A stretch of 64,000 bases of DNA from Flammeovirgaceae bacterium SG7u.111 (GTDB taxonomy: Bacteria; Bacteroidota; Bacteroidia; Cytophagales; Flammeovirgaceae): assembly GCA_034044135.1 (NCBI GenBank), contig CP139021.1, positions 1,193,635 to 1,257,634 of the forward strand, given 5' to 3'. Shown here in pieces: positions 1-10,200 of the stretch (positions are counted from its first letter, which is position 1; every line of letters begins with the position of its first letter). A model generated the notes under the pieces. The model saw nothing but the letters and a program-made list of their open reading frames with translations, made no database searches and had not been told where the DNA came from. The translations under genes and the position numbers were made by a program.

Positions 1-622
1 AGCTGGGCTTTAGGGAAGGCAAAAAGGAAGAGAAAGGTTTACCCCCTCCTTGTTTCCTGCCCAGCCCCCCGGCAAGGGAGATACCGAAGTTCCAGTCGCC
101 GGAGGTTATATTGTTTGTTTCTTTATCAGAAAAGAAATCCCTCGAGAGTAATAGCCTGAACTGCTTTCCTTTTTGCATCTCCATGGAATATCCGATACCT
201 ACGGTAGCTGAATGCCCCCATTCTTTTTTGCCCAGGCTGTCGGGCTGTAGAGATGCCTTGTACCCGACTTGCAGCCATGGCAGGTTTTTGTGGAACAAGA
301 GGTCGCCATAGAGCCTGCCGCCGATGTCCCAAGTGGAGGGTGCCTCATTGTCTCCCTGCTTGTAGCCGGCCAAGATGCCGGTGCCAAGCCTGACCGCCTT
401 GTTTGGCGAGTATTCCAGCGATGGCGATAGGATAAGGGAGGAAGGTGTCGAGCTAGAGAACCCGAACCCGCCGTTCCAGCCCCATCTTGAGGTTAGGGTA
501 TCAGCAGGTTGTTTTTTTTCTAGCTCTGCTTGTTCGTCCTGTGCTTGTGCCAGTATAGGGCCGAGGCCGCTAAGAAATGCCAATAAGATCGAAATCAGGT
601 ATTTGTTACTTTTCGTTATCAA
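1..622 (-). CDS. Outer-membrane beta-barrel-like protein (partial, cut by window start)
   Basis: About 207 codons run off the window edge. The reading frame has a hydrophobic signal peptide ending in LAQAQD, a short charged linker (EQAELEKKQPADT), then alternating short strands rich in G, W, Y and F (RWGWNGGFGFSSS, NFGISLAGGLG), which suggest an outer-membrane barrel; no named family is recognised. There is no ATG in front of the signal peptide: the frame is open from the stop of the upstream gene (TAA at 662-664), and the best start is TTG at 622-620, followed by ITKSNKYL. It lies about 40 bases downstream of the tail-fibre-like genes on the same strand, so it is probably the last gene of that operon. 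It is clearly GC-richer than the DNA after 1.1 kb. The start codon and function are uncertain. Confidence 0.6.
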   Translation of the reverse strand, partial: MITKSNKYLISILLAFLSGLGPILAQAQDEQAELEKKQPADTLTSRWGWNGGFGFSSSTPSSLILSPSLEYSPNKAVRLGTGILAGYKQGDNEAPSTWDIGGRLYGDLLFHKNLPWLQVGYKASLQPDSLGKKEWGHSATVGIGYSMEMQKGKQFRLLLSRDFFSDKETNNITSGDWNFGISLAGGLGRKQGGGKPFSSFLPSLKPS

Positions 623-661
623 AGCTGGTTCTTGTGGGGCGGCTTTCCCGCTTGTTGGACC

Positions 662-1753
662 TTATTTGTTTTCTAGCTTTTCCAATCGTTGTTTGAGTGA
701 CTGGTTTTCCTTTTTGAGGGCTTCCATGTCTTTTTGTTGTTGGATTAGATAGAGCGTGAGCTCCTCCACTTTCTGCAAGAGCTTGATGTCCATCTCCCCC
801 AAGTCCAGCCCATTATCCCGCATCTCTTTTTCGGAAGGAATCTCGGGGAGGTGCTTGTTGTTTTTCACGAACTCGGCTACTTTGTTGAGGTTAGGAAGGT
901 CGTAGTCTTCTGCGAAGACGAAGTCGGCGCCGGCATTTATGGTTACTTTTACTTTGCGGGCATGAGCTTCGCCAGCCACAGTCAGCATGGCTTCTGGGCT
1001 TGTTGTACCTATGCCTACATTGCCATCGTTTCTTATTATCATTCGCTCAACTAGCTCGTCAGCAGGTCTATTCGGGCTTTTTAGGAATTCTCTAGTGTAG
1101 AACCTTAGGTCTCCTGCGTCTTTATTGATATTGCTAAAATTTAATGTTGCTTTTATCAATGCCATAGATTCAGCACCATTATTTGCTGCGAATCCAATTT
1201 CACCACCTGCATATGAGACATTTCCTCCATCAACTATTTGGAGTTTGTTGTTGGGGGAAGTTGTGCCTATACCTACATTTCCGCCTTTTGTGATAATAAA
1301 TCTTCTTGCAATATTATAGCTATCAGAAGATAATTGTTCGTCAATAGCAAATATAGAATTTGAATTTATCACTGGGCTAAATTGGAGTTGTAATGACCCT
1401 CCGTTTGATCCGCCAGCTAATATTCTATGCCCTGTAGTTCCTGGAAAGTCAAATAATAGATCTCTATTTCCATCATGGCTAAGCTCAAAATTACCTCCTA
1501 CTTTTAAGTAACTGCTTGTTTTTAGTGCTCCATAAAGTGATAGTATATTTCCCGTTGCTTTCAAGCGTACAGAATAATCGGGTGGGTTAGTTTTTGTATC
1601 ATGAAAGTCGATGTATTGTCCAACCTCCATAACTCCATCTGCATCATTTACATATGGGATTAGCCCACTGCCTTTAAGCCCCCAATTCTGTTGGGCATTA
1701 ACTAATGATACAGTAAAAACAAATGCCAAAATCAATAGTAATTTGATTTTCAT
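662..1753 (-). CDS. Tail-fibre-like secreted coiled-coil protein (copy 1)
   Basis: A secreted protein of about 363 residues. The start is placed at MKIKLLLILAF, which begins directly with the signal peptide (cut near VNAQQ); an upstream ATG at 1792 would add 13 polar residues before it. The body has repeated short motifs of the NVGIGTTSP type, seen twice, which in phage and Bacteroidota tail-fibre-like proteins mark beta-helical trimeric shafts. The C-terminal part contains DFVFAEDYDLPNLNKVAEF, then HLPEIPSEKEM, then NGLDLGEMDIKLLQKVEEL, and ends in a heptad coiled coil. This C-terminal module is shared with the next two genes. Role inferred: a trimeric surface or extracellular fibre. The substrate or partner is unknown. 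It is followed closely by the barrel gene on the same strand. Confidence 0.75.
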   Translation of the reverse strand: MKIKLLLILAFVFTVSLVNAQQNWGLKGSGLIPYVNDADGVMEVGQYIDFHDTKTNPPDYSVRLKATGNILSLYGALKTSSYLKVGGNFELSHDGNRDLLFDFPGTTGHRILAGGSNGGSLQLQFSPVINSNSIFAIDEQLSSDSYNIARRFIITKGGNVGIGTTSPNNKLQIVDGGNVSYAGGEIGFAANNGAESMALIKATLNFSNINKDAGDLRFYTREFLKSPNRPADELVERMIIRNDGNVGIGTTSPEAMLTVAGEAHARKVKVTINAGADFVFAEDYDLPNLNKVAEFVKNNKHLPEIPSEKEMRDNGLDLGEMDIKLLQKVEELTLYLIQQQKDMEALKKENQSLKQRLEKLENK

Positions 1754-1778
1754 AGTTGGATTATTTTTTGTTAAATGA

Positions 1779-2969
1779 TTATTTTTTTTCAATAAGTTGG
1801 TTGACTAGTTTTTCCAAAGCTTCGATTTTCTCCACTTGCTTTTCTAGTTTAGAATTCTTCTGCTCAAGCCCTTCAATCTTCTTCTCCTGCTCAATAGTAT
1901 AAAGCATAAGTTCTTCAATTTTTTGGAGGAGCTTTGCGTCCATCTCGCCTAAGTTGATGCCGTTTTCTTCCACTTCTTTGGCAGAGGGGATATCCTGTAG
2001 GTGGTTGTTTTCTTGGATAAAGCTTTCTACTTCGGAGAGGCTGGGGAGGGCGTAGTTTTCATCGAACACGAAGTCTGACCAGCCGCTTTTTAATGCTACC
2101 TTGACTTTTTCCGAGATGATTCCCGTTTCTACAAAAAGTTTGTAGTCGTTGTTTGATATATTGAGATTATCCTCACCTATTCGAACTTTGCCATCTCCTG
2201 CAATATGCATTCGCACTTTTGGTTCGCCACCAGAATTTGAACCTTCTGATGTCATAAACTCTAGGTAAGTATCCCAAGAACCTCCTCTGTATGATCTTAT
2301 TTTGGCTTTCCCTGCGGCAAGGTATTCAAAAGAGATTTCGCGATTGATTTTTTCATTTGCATTTGGAATTGCATTTGGACCATCGATTATGAGCTTGCTA
2401 TTCTTAATGCTATTATCTCTACTCCCCATTCTGAATGAACCTTCAATATCTAAAGGATGCATAGGATAATCTATTCCAATCCCAACCCTACCAGTGTTTG
2501 CATCAATGATCATGAGGTCTTTATCATGTGAAGTGCCACTGTTCTTTAATTTCTGAAACCGTATCTGATTATGGATTTCATTAAATTCAATTGCAGCTGC
2601 TTTTCCGTTTAGATCATGGAATGCAATTTGAGGCCTTGAAGATTTTAGTGTCAATAAGTGTGTAGGGTTTGCTATTCCTAAACCAGTTTGTCCATTGGGT
2701 AGCATTACAAACTGCGAACTATTAAGATTACTACCCATATTAAGCGAAAAGGCTCTGTTATTAGAAACATCTATCCCCATTGAGTACCAAGTGTTATTTG
2801 GGTCAAGAAAAGTCAACCAAGAATCGTCATTGTCTTTTTTGATCAATAAGGTTCGTCCATTTGGATTTTCTAAAATAGTTTCCCCTGTATTATGGATTGT
2901 GTTTTGACCAACTACGGCATTTGAACCCATAAAAAGTCCAATAATGAATAATAGTCTTAGCTTTTTCAT
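1779..2969 (-). CDS. Tail-fibre-like secreted coiled-coil protein (copy 2)
   Basis: A 396-residue secreted protein with signal peptide MKKLRLLFIIGLFMGSNAVVG. The shaft contains degenerate GxGIxxPTH/GRVGIGIDYPMH motifs like its neighbours. The C-terminus has DFVFDENYALPSLSEVESF, HLQDIPSAKEVEENGI, LGEMDAKLLQKIEELMLYT and a long terminal coiled coil with leucine and isoleucine heptads. Its ATG directly abuts the TAA of the gene upstream (2970-2972), so the two are almost certainly co-transcribed and possibly translationally coupled. The DNA encoding the C-terminal module (1876-2084) is very similar to 3013-3221 in that neighbour, pointing to recent duplication or gene conversion. The function is inferred only as a fibre-like extracellular protein. 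Confidence 0.75.
   Translation of the reverse strand: MKKLRLLFIIGLFMGSNAVVGQNTIHNTGETILENPNGRTLLIKKDNDDSWLTFLDPNNTWYSMGIDVSNNRAFSLNMGSNLNSSQFVMLPNGQTGLGIANPTHLLTLKSSRPQIAFHDLNGKAAAIEFNEIHNQIRFQKLKNSGTSHDKDLMIIDANTGRVGIGIDYPMHPLDIEGSFRMGSRDNSIKNSKLIIDGPNAIPNANEKINREISFEYLAAGKAKIRSYRGGSWDTYLEFMTSEGSNSGGEPKVRMHIAGDGKVRIGEDNLNISNNDYKLFVETGIISEKVKVALKSGWSDFVFDENYALPSLSEVESFIQENNHLQDIPSAKEVEENGINLGEMDAKLLQKIEELMLYTIEQEKKIEGLEQKNSKLEKQVEKIEALEKLVNQLIEKK
1876..2084 (-). repeat. Direct repeat encoding the C-terminal module, copy A
   Basis: This 209-base stretch of copy 2 aligns without gaps to 3013-3221 in copy 3, with roughly nine in ten positions identical by eye. Similarity falls away on both sides. 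It encodes the DFVF...LQKIEEL module. Confidence 0.7.
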
Positions 2970-3832
2970 TTATTGTTTATTTAGTTTTATAATCTCTTTT
3001 TCAAGCTTCTTGATCTTCTTCTCCTGCTCAATAGTATAAAGCATCAGTTCCTCTATCTTCTGGAGGAGCTTTGCGTCCATCTCCCCGAGGTCGATGCCGT
3101 TTTCTTCCACTTCCTTGGCAGAGGGGATATCTTGTAGGTGGTTGTTTGCTTGGATGTAGCTTTCCACTTCGGAGAGGGTGGGAAGAGCGTAGTCTTCTTC
3201 GAACACGAAGTCTGACCAGCCTGTAGCTTCAACTTTTACTTTTCTAGCCCCAATAGATCCTTCAACCGCTAGTTTATGCGTGCCAGTTTCTATAGTTCCG
3301 ATGCCAACCTTTCCGTCTTTAAGGTTTAATAGATTTTTATTACCTGTTTCACTTTTATAAATATTGAAAGCTCCACTAAAACCATATTGCTTTATTGAAA
3401 AGCTGCCACCAATGTTTGTCACAAATCTCCATGAAGCGTCATCGTTTATTAGTCTGATTCCGCCCTTGATTTCAAGTTTATCGTATAGATTACTAGTTAC
3501 ACCAATACCTACTTTTCCTGATTGACTATAATGTATCAAGGGGTTATTATAATGGTCTTTTAATTCCAAGTTACCATTGTTGTCCATTTGAAATTTTAAC
3601 GCCCAAGTTACATCTCCAAACTTTAATTGTGCATTTGAAGCTACAATCGAAATACCGTTACCATCCCTCACATCCAACTGTGTGCCTGGCGTACTTGTCC
3701 CAATCCCAACATTTCCAAAATATACTTGCTTAGTAGCATTGCCTTGCCAATATTGGGCACTGGCGGTAAAGCCAATAAAAAAATTAATGTAAATGTTAAA
3801 AGGAAGGTGTGTGTAATTGGTTTAGGTGTCAT
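2970..3832 (-). pseudogene. Tail-fibre-like coiled-coil protein (copy 3), frameshifted in the signal peptide
   Basis: The ATG at 3832-3830 opens a signal peptide (MTPKPITHTFLLTFTLIF). This frame ends at a TGA after about 54 codons, in the middle of what should be the shaft. In the next frame the protein continues without a break: FIGFTASAQYWQGN, then NVGIGTSTPG, then VRDGNGISIV, and on to the usual DFVFEEDYALPTLSEVESY / LGEMDAKLLQKIEEL C-terminus and coiled coil. The switch lies at a run of seven T on the coding strand (3777-3783); one extra T would restore one frame of about 288 codons. The cause may be a real null allele, slipped-strand phase variation or a homopolymer sequencing error. Without the repair, the longest frame starts at an internal Met (3677) and lacks a signal peptide. 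It is the first gene of the cassette. Confidence 0.7.
3013..3221 (-). repeat. Direct repeat encoding the C-terminal module, copy B
   Basis: Partner of 1876-2084, of equal length and with mostly synonymous differences. Such a pair can recombine and delete or swap the intervening gene. Confidence 0.7.
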
Positions 3833-4584
3833 TTTTTTATCTTATTGTAATATAGAAATTGTATTATTTTAATATATAGTACTTGCCGTAAAGAGACTCC
3901 GCTCAGATATGGCCAAATTTGGTCGTAGACTCGTTTTGCTTGATAAGAAAAAAAATTATCCCTTGCTGTTTTTTATAGTGTTGGTATTGTAAAAATAAGC
4001 TCAAATGTTCATTATTATGACTTATGTACAATAATAAATACTGTTTGTTTGGTATTGTTAACAAATGGGTAATTGTTACTAATTAGATGTATTCCAATAA
4101 TTAGTTGCATTTATCTAAGTATTTGAGATGTGCGAAAAATATCATTTTTTCCTTATTTGGTTTTTGTTATATGTTTTTATGAAAAAAATGCTGTAAAATT
4201 CTTAGATGTGATGGGTTTTTGCAATATGGATATTTTGAAGAGTTTTTATGAAACGTTTTTGTTTGGAGAAAATCTCATATGGCTTTAATCGTGCTTGACT
4301 TTGCAGGGGAGCTTATCCAATAAATGAAACTTTATGAAATTGGAGCAGTCGATAAAAAGGAAGGGTACATAAGGTTTAATCTTGGTTTATAGCTTTCTTC
4401 GCTGCTCTTTAATTGTGTTTTGAGGTCAATTATCGCATTTCTGATAGGATAGTTAAACCAAAGCCAGCTTCGTGTTGAACCATCTTTGTCAGGCCCAGAT
4501 TGGATATCATTTTTTGGAAAATATAAAGTACATCCCCTAATTTCACGACTGATTTATTAACCACAAGCTTTTGGTAAGTGCCTT
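3833..4584. other. AT-rich intergenic region upstream of the tail-fibre cassette
   Basis: About 750 bases without a convincing gene; only very short frames occur. It should hold the promoter of the minus-strand cassette. At 4438-4453 there is a weak match (TTCTGATAGGATA) to the start of the hairpin repeat found at 5668 and 22114. Confidence 0.5.
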
Positions 4585-5553
4585 ATGAAATTATTGGAGC
4601 AAATACAGTACGGGGAGAGTAAAATAGTGGAGCTGAAGGAAGCTTTGCCCAAAAACCCAAAAATGAAAGTATTGCCAAAACGGTTATCGCTTTTTCGGGC
4701 TAATGATTATCTTGGGCAAGTTCCCGCATTGTACGGTAAAGTGTGCAAGGTTCAAGGGGACGACCATGGATATTTTTATAGACAAGAAGGAATACGGAGG
4801 GGATATATTTTCGGTATTGGAAAACACCCAAAATTTCATACTCAACCATATCCACCTCAAGGCAGACATAAAAGGGCTGTACCGCAACGAGACCTATGAA
4901 ATCCCACAAGTTTCATTGCGTGAAGCCCTTGTAAATGCAGTGGTTCACCGAGATTATGTGAACGGGGGAAGAGACATAAAAGTAGGGGTTTACGATGATA
5001 TTGTAAACATAGTCTCGCCGGGAAGCCTTCCCAATAGCCTGACCATGGAAGACATTTTCAACGGGCGGAGCGAAGCCCGTAACCGTGTGGTAGCGAATGT
5101 GTTCAAGGAACTGGGTTTGGTCGAACAGTGGGGAACGGGTATAAACCGTATAATCCACGCTTGCGAGGAGTTTGGGCTGAAAACCCCTTCGATGGCCGAG
5201 AAAATGATTTTTTCGATATAGAAATATTCCGCCCGCAGCTAGAGCTACAGCAGGAGTTTAACTACAACAAAAACAGTGGGTTAGGTGAGTTGCAGCAGGA
5301 GTTACAGCAGGAGTCTATGTACTCAAAAGTCCTTCAAGTTTTGGAAAGTTCAGCGTATTCCACTCAAGAAATATCAACTGCATTTGGTCAGAAAAGTATT
5401 TCGGGGCAGCTTTATTCGGTTATAAACAAATTGAGAGAGAATGGGCTTATTGAGTGGACGATACCTAGTAAGCCAAAAAGTTCAAAGCAAAAGTACAGGG
5501 TTACCCAAAAAGGAAAGGCGTTTTACCAACTGGTGAAAGAGGGGAAATCTTGA
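4585..5553 (+). pseudogene. AlbA/RecG-like ATP-binding transcriptional regulator, degraded
   Basis: Three overlapping frames together spell one gene. Frame 1 gives the start MKLLEQIQYGESKIVELKEA, typical of AlbA_2 (divergent AAA_4) proteins, where ESxxxExKE is the N-terminal hallmark. The expected nucleotide-binding segment after it is missing. The second frame (to 5221) carries the family's C-terminal ATP-binding-like part: VSLREALVNAVVHRDY, then SPGSLPN, then RVVANVFKELGLVEQWGTGI. Near 5190 the frame shifts again, and ENDFFDIEIFRPQ continues into a winged-helix tail with two ELQQE repeats, ending at 5553. An internal deletion and at least two frameshifts make it a pseudogene. It stands alone on the plus strand between two minus-strand operons. 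Intact relatives act as regulators or helicase-associated proteins of uncertain role. Confidence 0.75.
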
Positions 5554-5870
5554 CTTGATTCATTTAGGAGACTGGGCTTTAACCTCAATGTTTCAGTAAA
5601 TCCACGGTAAAGCCAACTATAAAAAATATAAACCACTGATTTGATGTGTCTTAAGCATAGTTAACGTATTTCTGGCAGGATCACGAAGTAAGTACAAAAC
5701 GCTATTTAAAATCAGTTTTACTGGTTTTAAATAGCGTTTTTTTGTTTTACCCATAAGTCAGTAGGGGGGAGTCCTCAGCAGTTCGCCATCAATTGTGGTA
5801 ATGGATAAGTGATTGTTTTAATATTGAAGAACTGCCCGAAGTAGGGATAGGTTACAATTGGTTTGATCAA
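5554..5870. other. Intergenic region between convergent genes
   Basis: This 317-base gap between the pseudogene and the minus-strand operon end holds the hairpin repeat at 5668-5741 and no recognisable gene. Confidence 0.6.
5668..5741 (+). repeat. Hairpin repeat element, copy A (terminator-like)
   Basis: A conserved 28-base leader (ATTTCTGGCAGGAT, then ACGAAGTAAGTAC) is followed by a long hairpin. Arms 5696-5711 and 5725-5740 pair perfectly (AAAACGCTATTTAAAA) and continue through one T-G wobble and CAGT/ACTG to a three-base loop, about 21 pairs in all. A run of T follows. A second copy lies at 22114-22185. By position it could terminate transcription between the convergent genes, but conservation of the leader argues for more than a terminator. 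Confidence 0.7.
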
Positions 5871-7232
5871 CTATTTATAAACCAATACCCAAGAGTTTTT
5901 GAATCCAGCTTCTCTGTGTTTATGCATAGTAGTTACGGCTTCATCAAAATCCTTTATTCTTCGTGTATAAATGTAGTAGAACTTCTTTTTGCTATTGTAA
6001 GCTATAGATGCATCAATGTTTTTCTTCTTGTAAATCTTAATTAAGTGGTGGGCAAACTCACTATTAGTACATGTATTTATCACGATATAATTTCCAGGCT
6101 TTATAGTTTCTCTAATCTCGTTACCCTCTGCATCAATAGAAAGAATATAAGAGTCTTTATCTCCAATTGATGCAGTATCAATATCTACTATTTCCACACC
6201 TTCTACTTCTTGCCCCAGTTGTTTTCTCAACAATGTGATTTCTTCTTCCATTTCCCTTATCTGCCCCTCCCTTTCTTTCAGCTTTTTTTCTTTCAGGGTT
6301 ATTTCGTCTAACATACGCTGTTCCTGTTCTCTCTCAGCTTGTGTAAGCTCTTTTTTCTTCCTTTTTACAGGTATATTAATTGCCAACAATATTTCATGTG
6401 AGCCATTCGATATATTGGACAACTCTTGGCTTGCCATTTCATAGGCATATCCTATGTTTATAGAGTTATACTTTATACCTGCCGAAAATAAACCGCTCTT
6501 GTTTGATCTATATCCCCCTTGCAACCAAATAAGGTTTTTCCATTCCAACTTTAGATTTACATCTGCTTGGTCAGATCCATAAGGCAATGATTGATATATA
6601 ACCGAAGGCATTAATTGCCAATCGCCGTTAAATTCAAATTTATAAGAAGCCATAGCGATTATATGTTCATGAAACTTTTGCCCTTCAACTAATAATTCTG
6701 GAAAAGAGACTGAAATATCAAAAGCTTCATGTTGATACCACACTCCTGTTCTAAACCTAAAAGAGGTTTCGTTAAAAAAGCCAGTTTCCAACGTTGGGTC
6801 AGAGGAGTCTACATACTGGTTTGTTGCTATACTTGATGCTCTGAGAGAATTTTTAATATATCCAGTTGAAAGCCCAAACTGCAGGATATCTCTTGACGAA
6901 ATTCCAACACGGTAAGAGGCTGCTAGTTCTCCACTAGTGTAATCAAACGCTCCCCTTGAATCCGATGTAAACCCTCCTCCTAGTCCAATATTGTTTTTTA
7001 TTGGTGCATGTACATTAAACATATATGTCCTTGGGGCATCACTGAGTCCCGAAAATTGACTTCTGGACTGAAGCGCTCCAAACACACCATTTTCACTTCC
7101 TGCAAAAGCTGGGTTTATACCGTATCGGTTTTGCATATACAGTGTGTTGCCAGATATATCCTGAGCAAAACTGCTAATTTGAAATAAGGTGAAGGTGGCT
7201 AGAAGCAGGGCTATTTGTTTATAAAGGCTCAT
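5871..7232 (-). CDS. PorP/SprF family T9SS protein with coiled coil and SPOR-like C-terminus
   Basis: This 453-residue protein starts with a signal peptide (MSLYKQIALLLATFTLFQ, cut near SFAQD). Residues about 25-290 match the PorP/SprF pattern: LYMQNRYGINPAFAGSENG at the N-terminus, then repeated amphipathic strands such as NNIGLGGGFTSDSRG, giving an outer-membrane barrel. Residues about 295-345 form a highly charged coiled coil (KKKELTQAEREQEQRML onward). The last 75 residues (NYIVINTCTNSEFAHHLIK to NSWVLVYK) have the beta-alpha-beta look of a SPOR domain. Usual SprF-like proteins are about 300-350 residues and lack this tail. It is the last gene of an operon, 42 bases after the cadherin-like type B protein; in Flavobacterium, SprF-type proteins are needed to secrete the adjacent type B-sorted adhesin. 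A similar role here is inferred. Confidence 0.85.
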   Translation of the reverse strand: MSLYKQIALLLATFTLFQISSFAQDISGNTLYMQNRYGINPAFAGSENGVFGALQSRSQFSGLSDAPRTYMFNVHAPIKNNIGLGGGFTSDSRGAFDYTSGELAASYRVGISSRDILQFGLSTGYIKNSLRASSIATNQYVDSSDPTLETGFFNETSFRFRTGVWYQHEAFDISVSFPELLVEGQKFHEHIIAMASYKFEFNGDWQLMPSVIYQSLPYGSDQADVNLKLEWKNLIWLQGGYRSNKSGLFSAGIKYNSINIGYAYEMASQELSNISNGSHEILLAINIPVKRKKKELTQAEREQEQRMLDEITLKEKKLKEREGQIREMEEEITLLRKQLGQEVEGVEIVDIDTASIGDKDSYILSIDAEGNEIRETIKPGNYIVINTCTNSEFAHHLIKIYKKKNIDASIAYNSKKKFYYIYTRRIKDFDEAVTTMHKHREAGFKNSWVLVYK

Positions 7233-7274
7233 ATCTTAAGAAGTTAATATTCTAATTAGGTTTAATGATTGGGT

Positions 7275-10200
7275 TTATCTTACCAAGGTAATAGAGCCTT
7301 TAAACGCGATTCCTGTCTCATCATTTCTGAAGGAATAATAGTAAACTCCAAAAGGTAATTGTTGTCCATTATACTCACCGTTCCAATCGTTTTGGTAATT
7401 CTCAGTGTGGTAAACTACTTCACCATATTCATTAAAAATAAGTAGTTTGAAATCGCTGTATAGCTCAACATTTTGAATCTCCCAAAAATCATTTTTCCTA
7501 TCTCCATTAGGAGACAAATAATTGTTCACAGGAAGTTCAGTCGCTTCTATTATGTCAATTAAGCGTATAGTGACTTTAGCGGTGTCAGCAAGGTTCGCAT
7601 TATTTGCAGCACGTACTTTTATGAAAAACACATCCGTAGTTTCATAATCGAGAAGCTTAGGGTTATTTACACGAATTTCACCATTCTGCTCATCAATATA
7701 AAATGGCTCGACAAGCTCATCTTCATCGTTTTCGTAAACTATGCTATATATTAACTGAGTACTCGGGTCTTGATCTTCTGCTTCCATTATACCTACTAGG
7801 GCATCCACTGGACTTTCCTCTTCAATTCTGAAGGTGACATCACTTAAAACAGGTGGTTCTGGCTCGTTTGTTATTTCAATTATAAATGTAGCAGTGATCG
7901 TAGCTCCTTCAATATCTTTGCTTTCAATTAAAACACTATACGTCTTTTGTGACTCGTAATCAAAGATGTTGTTGCTCAGCAATTGGTTATTTTTGATGAA
8001 AAAACTGGCGTTGTCTGTGTCACCTGCCCCACCAACCAAACTATAGGTATGCGAGTCATTTTCATCTTTATCTTCAGTACTCAATAACCCTATAGACGTT
8101 CCTACTGGCTCATTTTCTTTAATTTGATTATTGTTTAAGGTAATAGATAGTGGAGCGTCATTAGCATTGGCGATGGTAATGGTAAAGCCCTTTTCAAAGG
8201 ACTCTCCTCCTTTATCTATAGTTTTGATGCGGATACCATAACTCGATTGTGTTTCAAAATCAAAGGTCTCAGCAGTGATAAGCTTGTTACCAGATATATA
8301 AAAATAGTTATTCCCGCTAGCGTTGATTCCATCTACTAAACTGTAAGAAAAAGAATCGCCTCCATCACTATCCACGGTTGTCAATAAGCCTACAACCGTT
8401 CCTGAATCCAAATTTTCTTCAACTATTTGAGCAGAGAGGGTAATATCTGAAGGCATATCATTTGTATCGGTAACTACAATGACAAAGTTTCTTTGTATCT
8501 CTTCACCTTCTTTGTCCTCTGCAGCAATCTTCAGCGTGTAAACGGATTTTTTCTCATAGTCAAACTCTTCATTTGCTTTCAAAAAATCATCTTCAATATA
8601 AAAGCTAGGTGCATCGTAACCAGACAATAATGTGTATACAAAATTTTCAGTAGCATCAGGATCAGAGGTTGTCAGCTTACCTATCATAGTAGATACTGGA
8701 CGCCTTTCAGCTATCTTATTGTTATCAAGTTCCAGCTCATAAGGAGGATCGTTAGCATCTTTCACCTCTAGAATAAAAGCTTTTTCCAGAGTACCGCCCT
8801 GTCTATCTACAATTGCTAAACGGATATTGTAAAATGATTTGGTTTCAAAATCAGCTTGCGTGTTAAGTAGGAGTTCATTGCCCGAAACTAAAAACTTGGC
8901 ATTATCAGTATCGTTCTCACCTGATACGAGCTGATATTTTTTCGTATCCCCTTCATCAGGGTCTGTGGAGATTAGCTTGCCAATAGATGTTCCGATTGGT
9001 TCGTTTTCAAAGAACGACTTGTTGTTAACGTCAAGGCTCGTGGGTAAATCATTTCTGTCCGATATAAGTATGGTGAAATTCTTTTCTACAAACGCTCCTT
9101 TACTATCTGTACTCCGAAGCCTAATCCTGAACTCATTTTTAGATTCGAAGTCAAACATATAATCTGTCTGTAATTCATTGCCAGCTATCGTGAAGAAGGC
9201 GTTATCATCGTCATCAATTCCAGCTACCAGCGAGTAGGTAAACGTATCAGTTTGATCTTGATCAGTAGTGGAAAGCTTTCCGGCAAGAGTATTAAATGGT
9301 TTATTTTCATCTACTTTATTATTGGACAAAGTGATGTCAGTTGGCTCATCATTTCCGTCGGTTATAATAATCGCCAACTGCTCACTTATCGTTCCTCCCT
9401 CATTATCGTTTGAAGTAACATCAATGAAATAGAAAACCTTTTCCTCATAATCAAATGTAGTGTTGGTAAGCAATTCATCTCCAATTATTACAAAGCTGCT
9501 GTTATCGTTGCCCGAACCTGTTAGTGAATAAGTGAATGTACTTCCTCCATCTGGATCTACTGTACTTAATTTACCAACTACAGTATTAACTGAGCTTGTT
9601 TCCGAAACTTGATTATTGCTTAATTCAAGTAAGGTAGGTTCATCATTGCTATTGACTATAATAATATCGAATTGTGCATCAGTTGTGTCTCCATCTAAAT
9701 CTTTTGCTTGCACCCTTATCGAATAAGTACTTTTAGTCTCATAGTCAAACTGCTTTAAGTTGCGCAATTCACCATTTATAATTACGAAAGATGCATTATC
9801 TGTACTTCCAACACCTGCTACTAGCGCATATTTGTGTGAATCCCCAGTATCTTGGTCACTGACTGAAAAACTACCTATTACTGTACCTACTGCCGCATCT
9901 TCAGGGATTTGATTAAAAGAAAGTTGGAGGTTTTGTGGAGTATCGTTTTCATCTGTTATAGAGATCACAAATTCCTGTTCTAAACTTTTTGCTGGCACAC
10001 CATTATCGGTGGTTTTTAATCTTATGTAATACAGTTTTGTACTTTCATAATCAAAGCTTTCATTGGAAAGTAACTTATCTCCTGATATGACAAACTTACT
10101 GTTATCAGTACTTCCTTTCCCTGTTACTAGCTCATAAATATGAGAGTTAGCATCATCAGGGTCAGTTGTAAACAAAGTAGCGACTTCCGTTCCCACACCA

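Noticed and set aside
4585-5553. Three separate small genes
   Set aside because: The overlapping frames give consecutive pieces of one AlbA/RecG-like protein.
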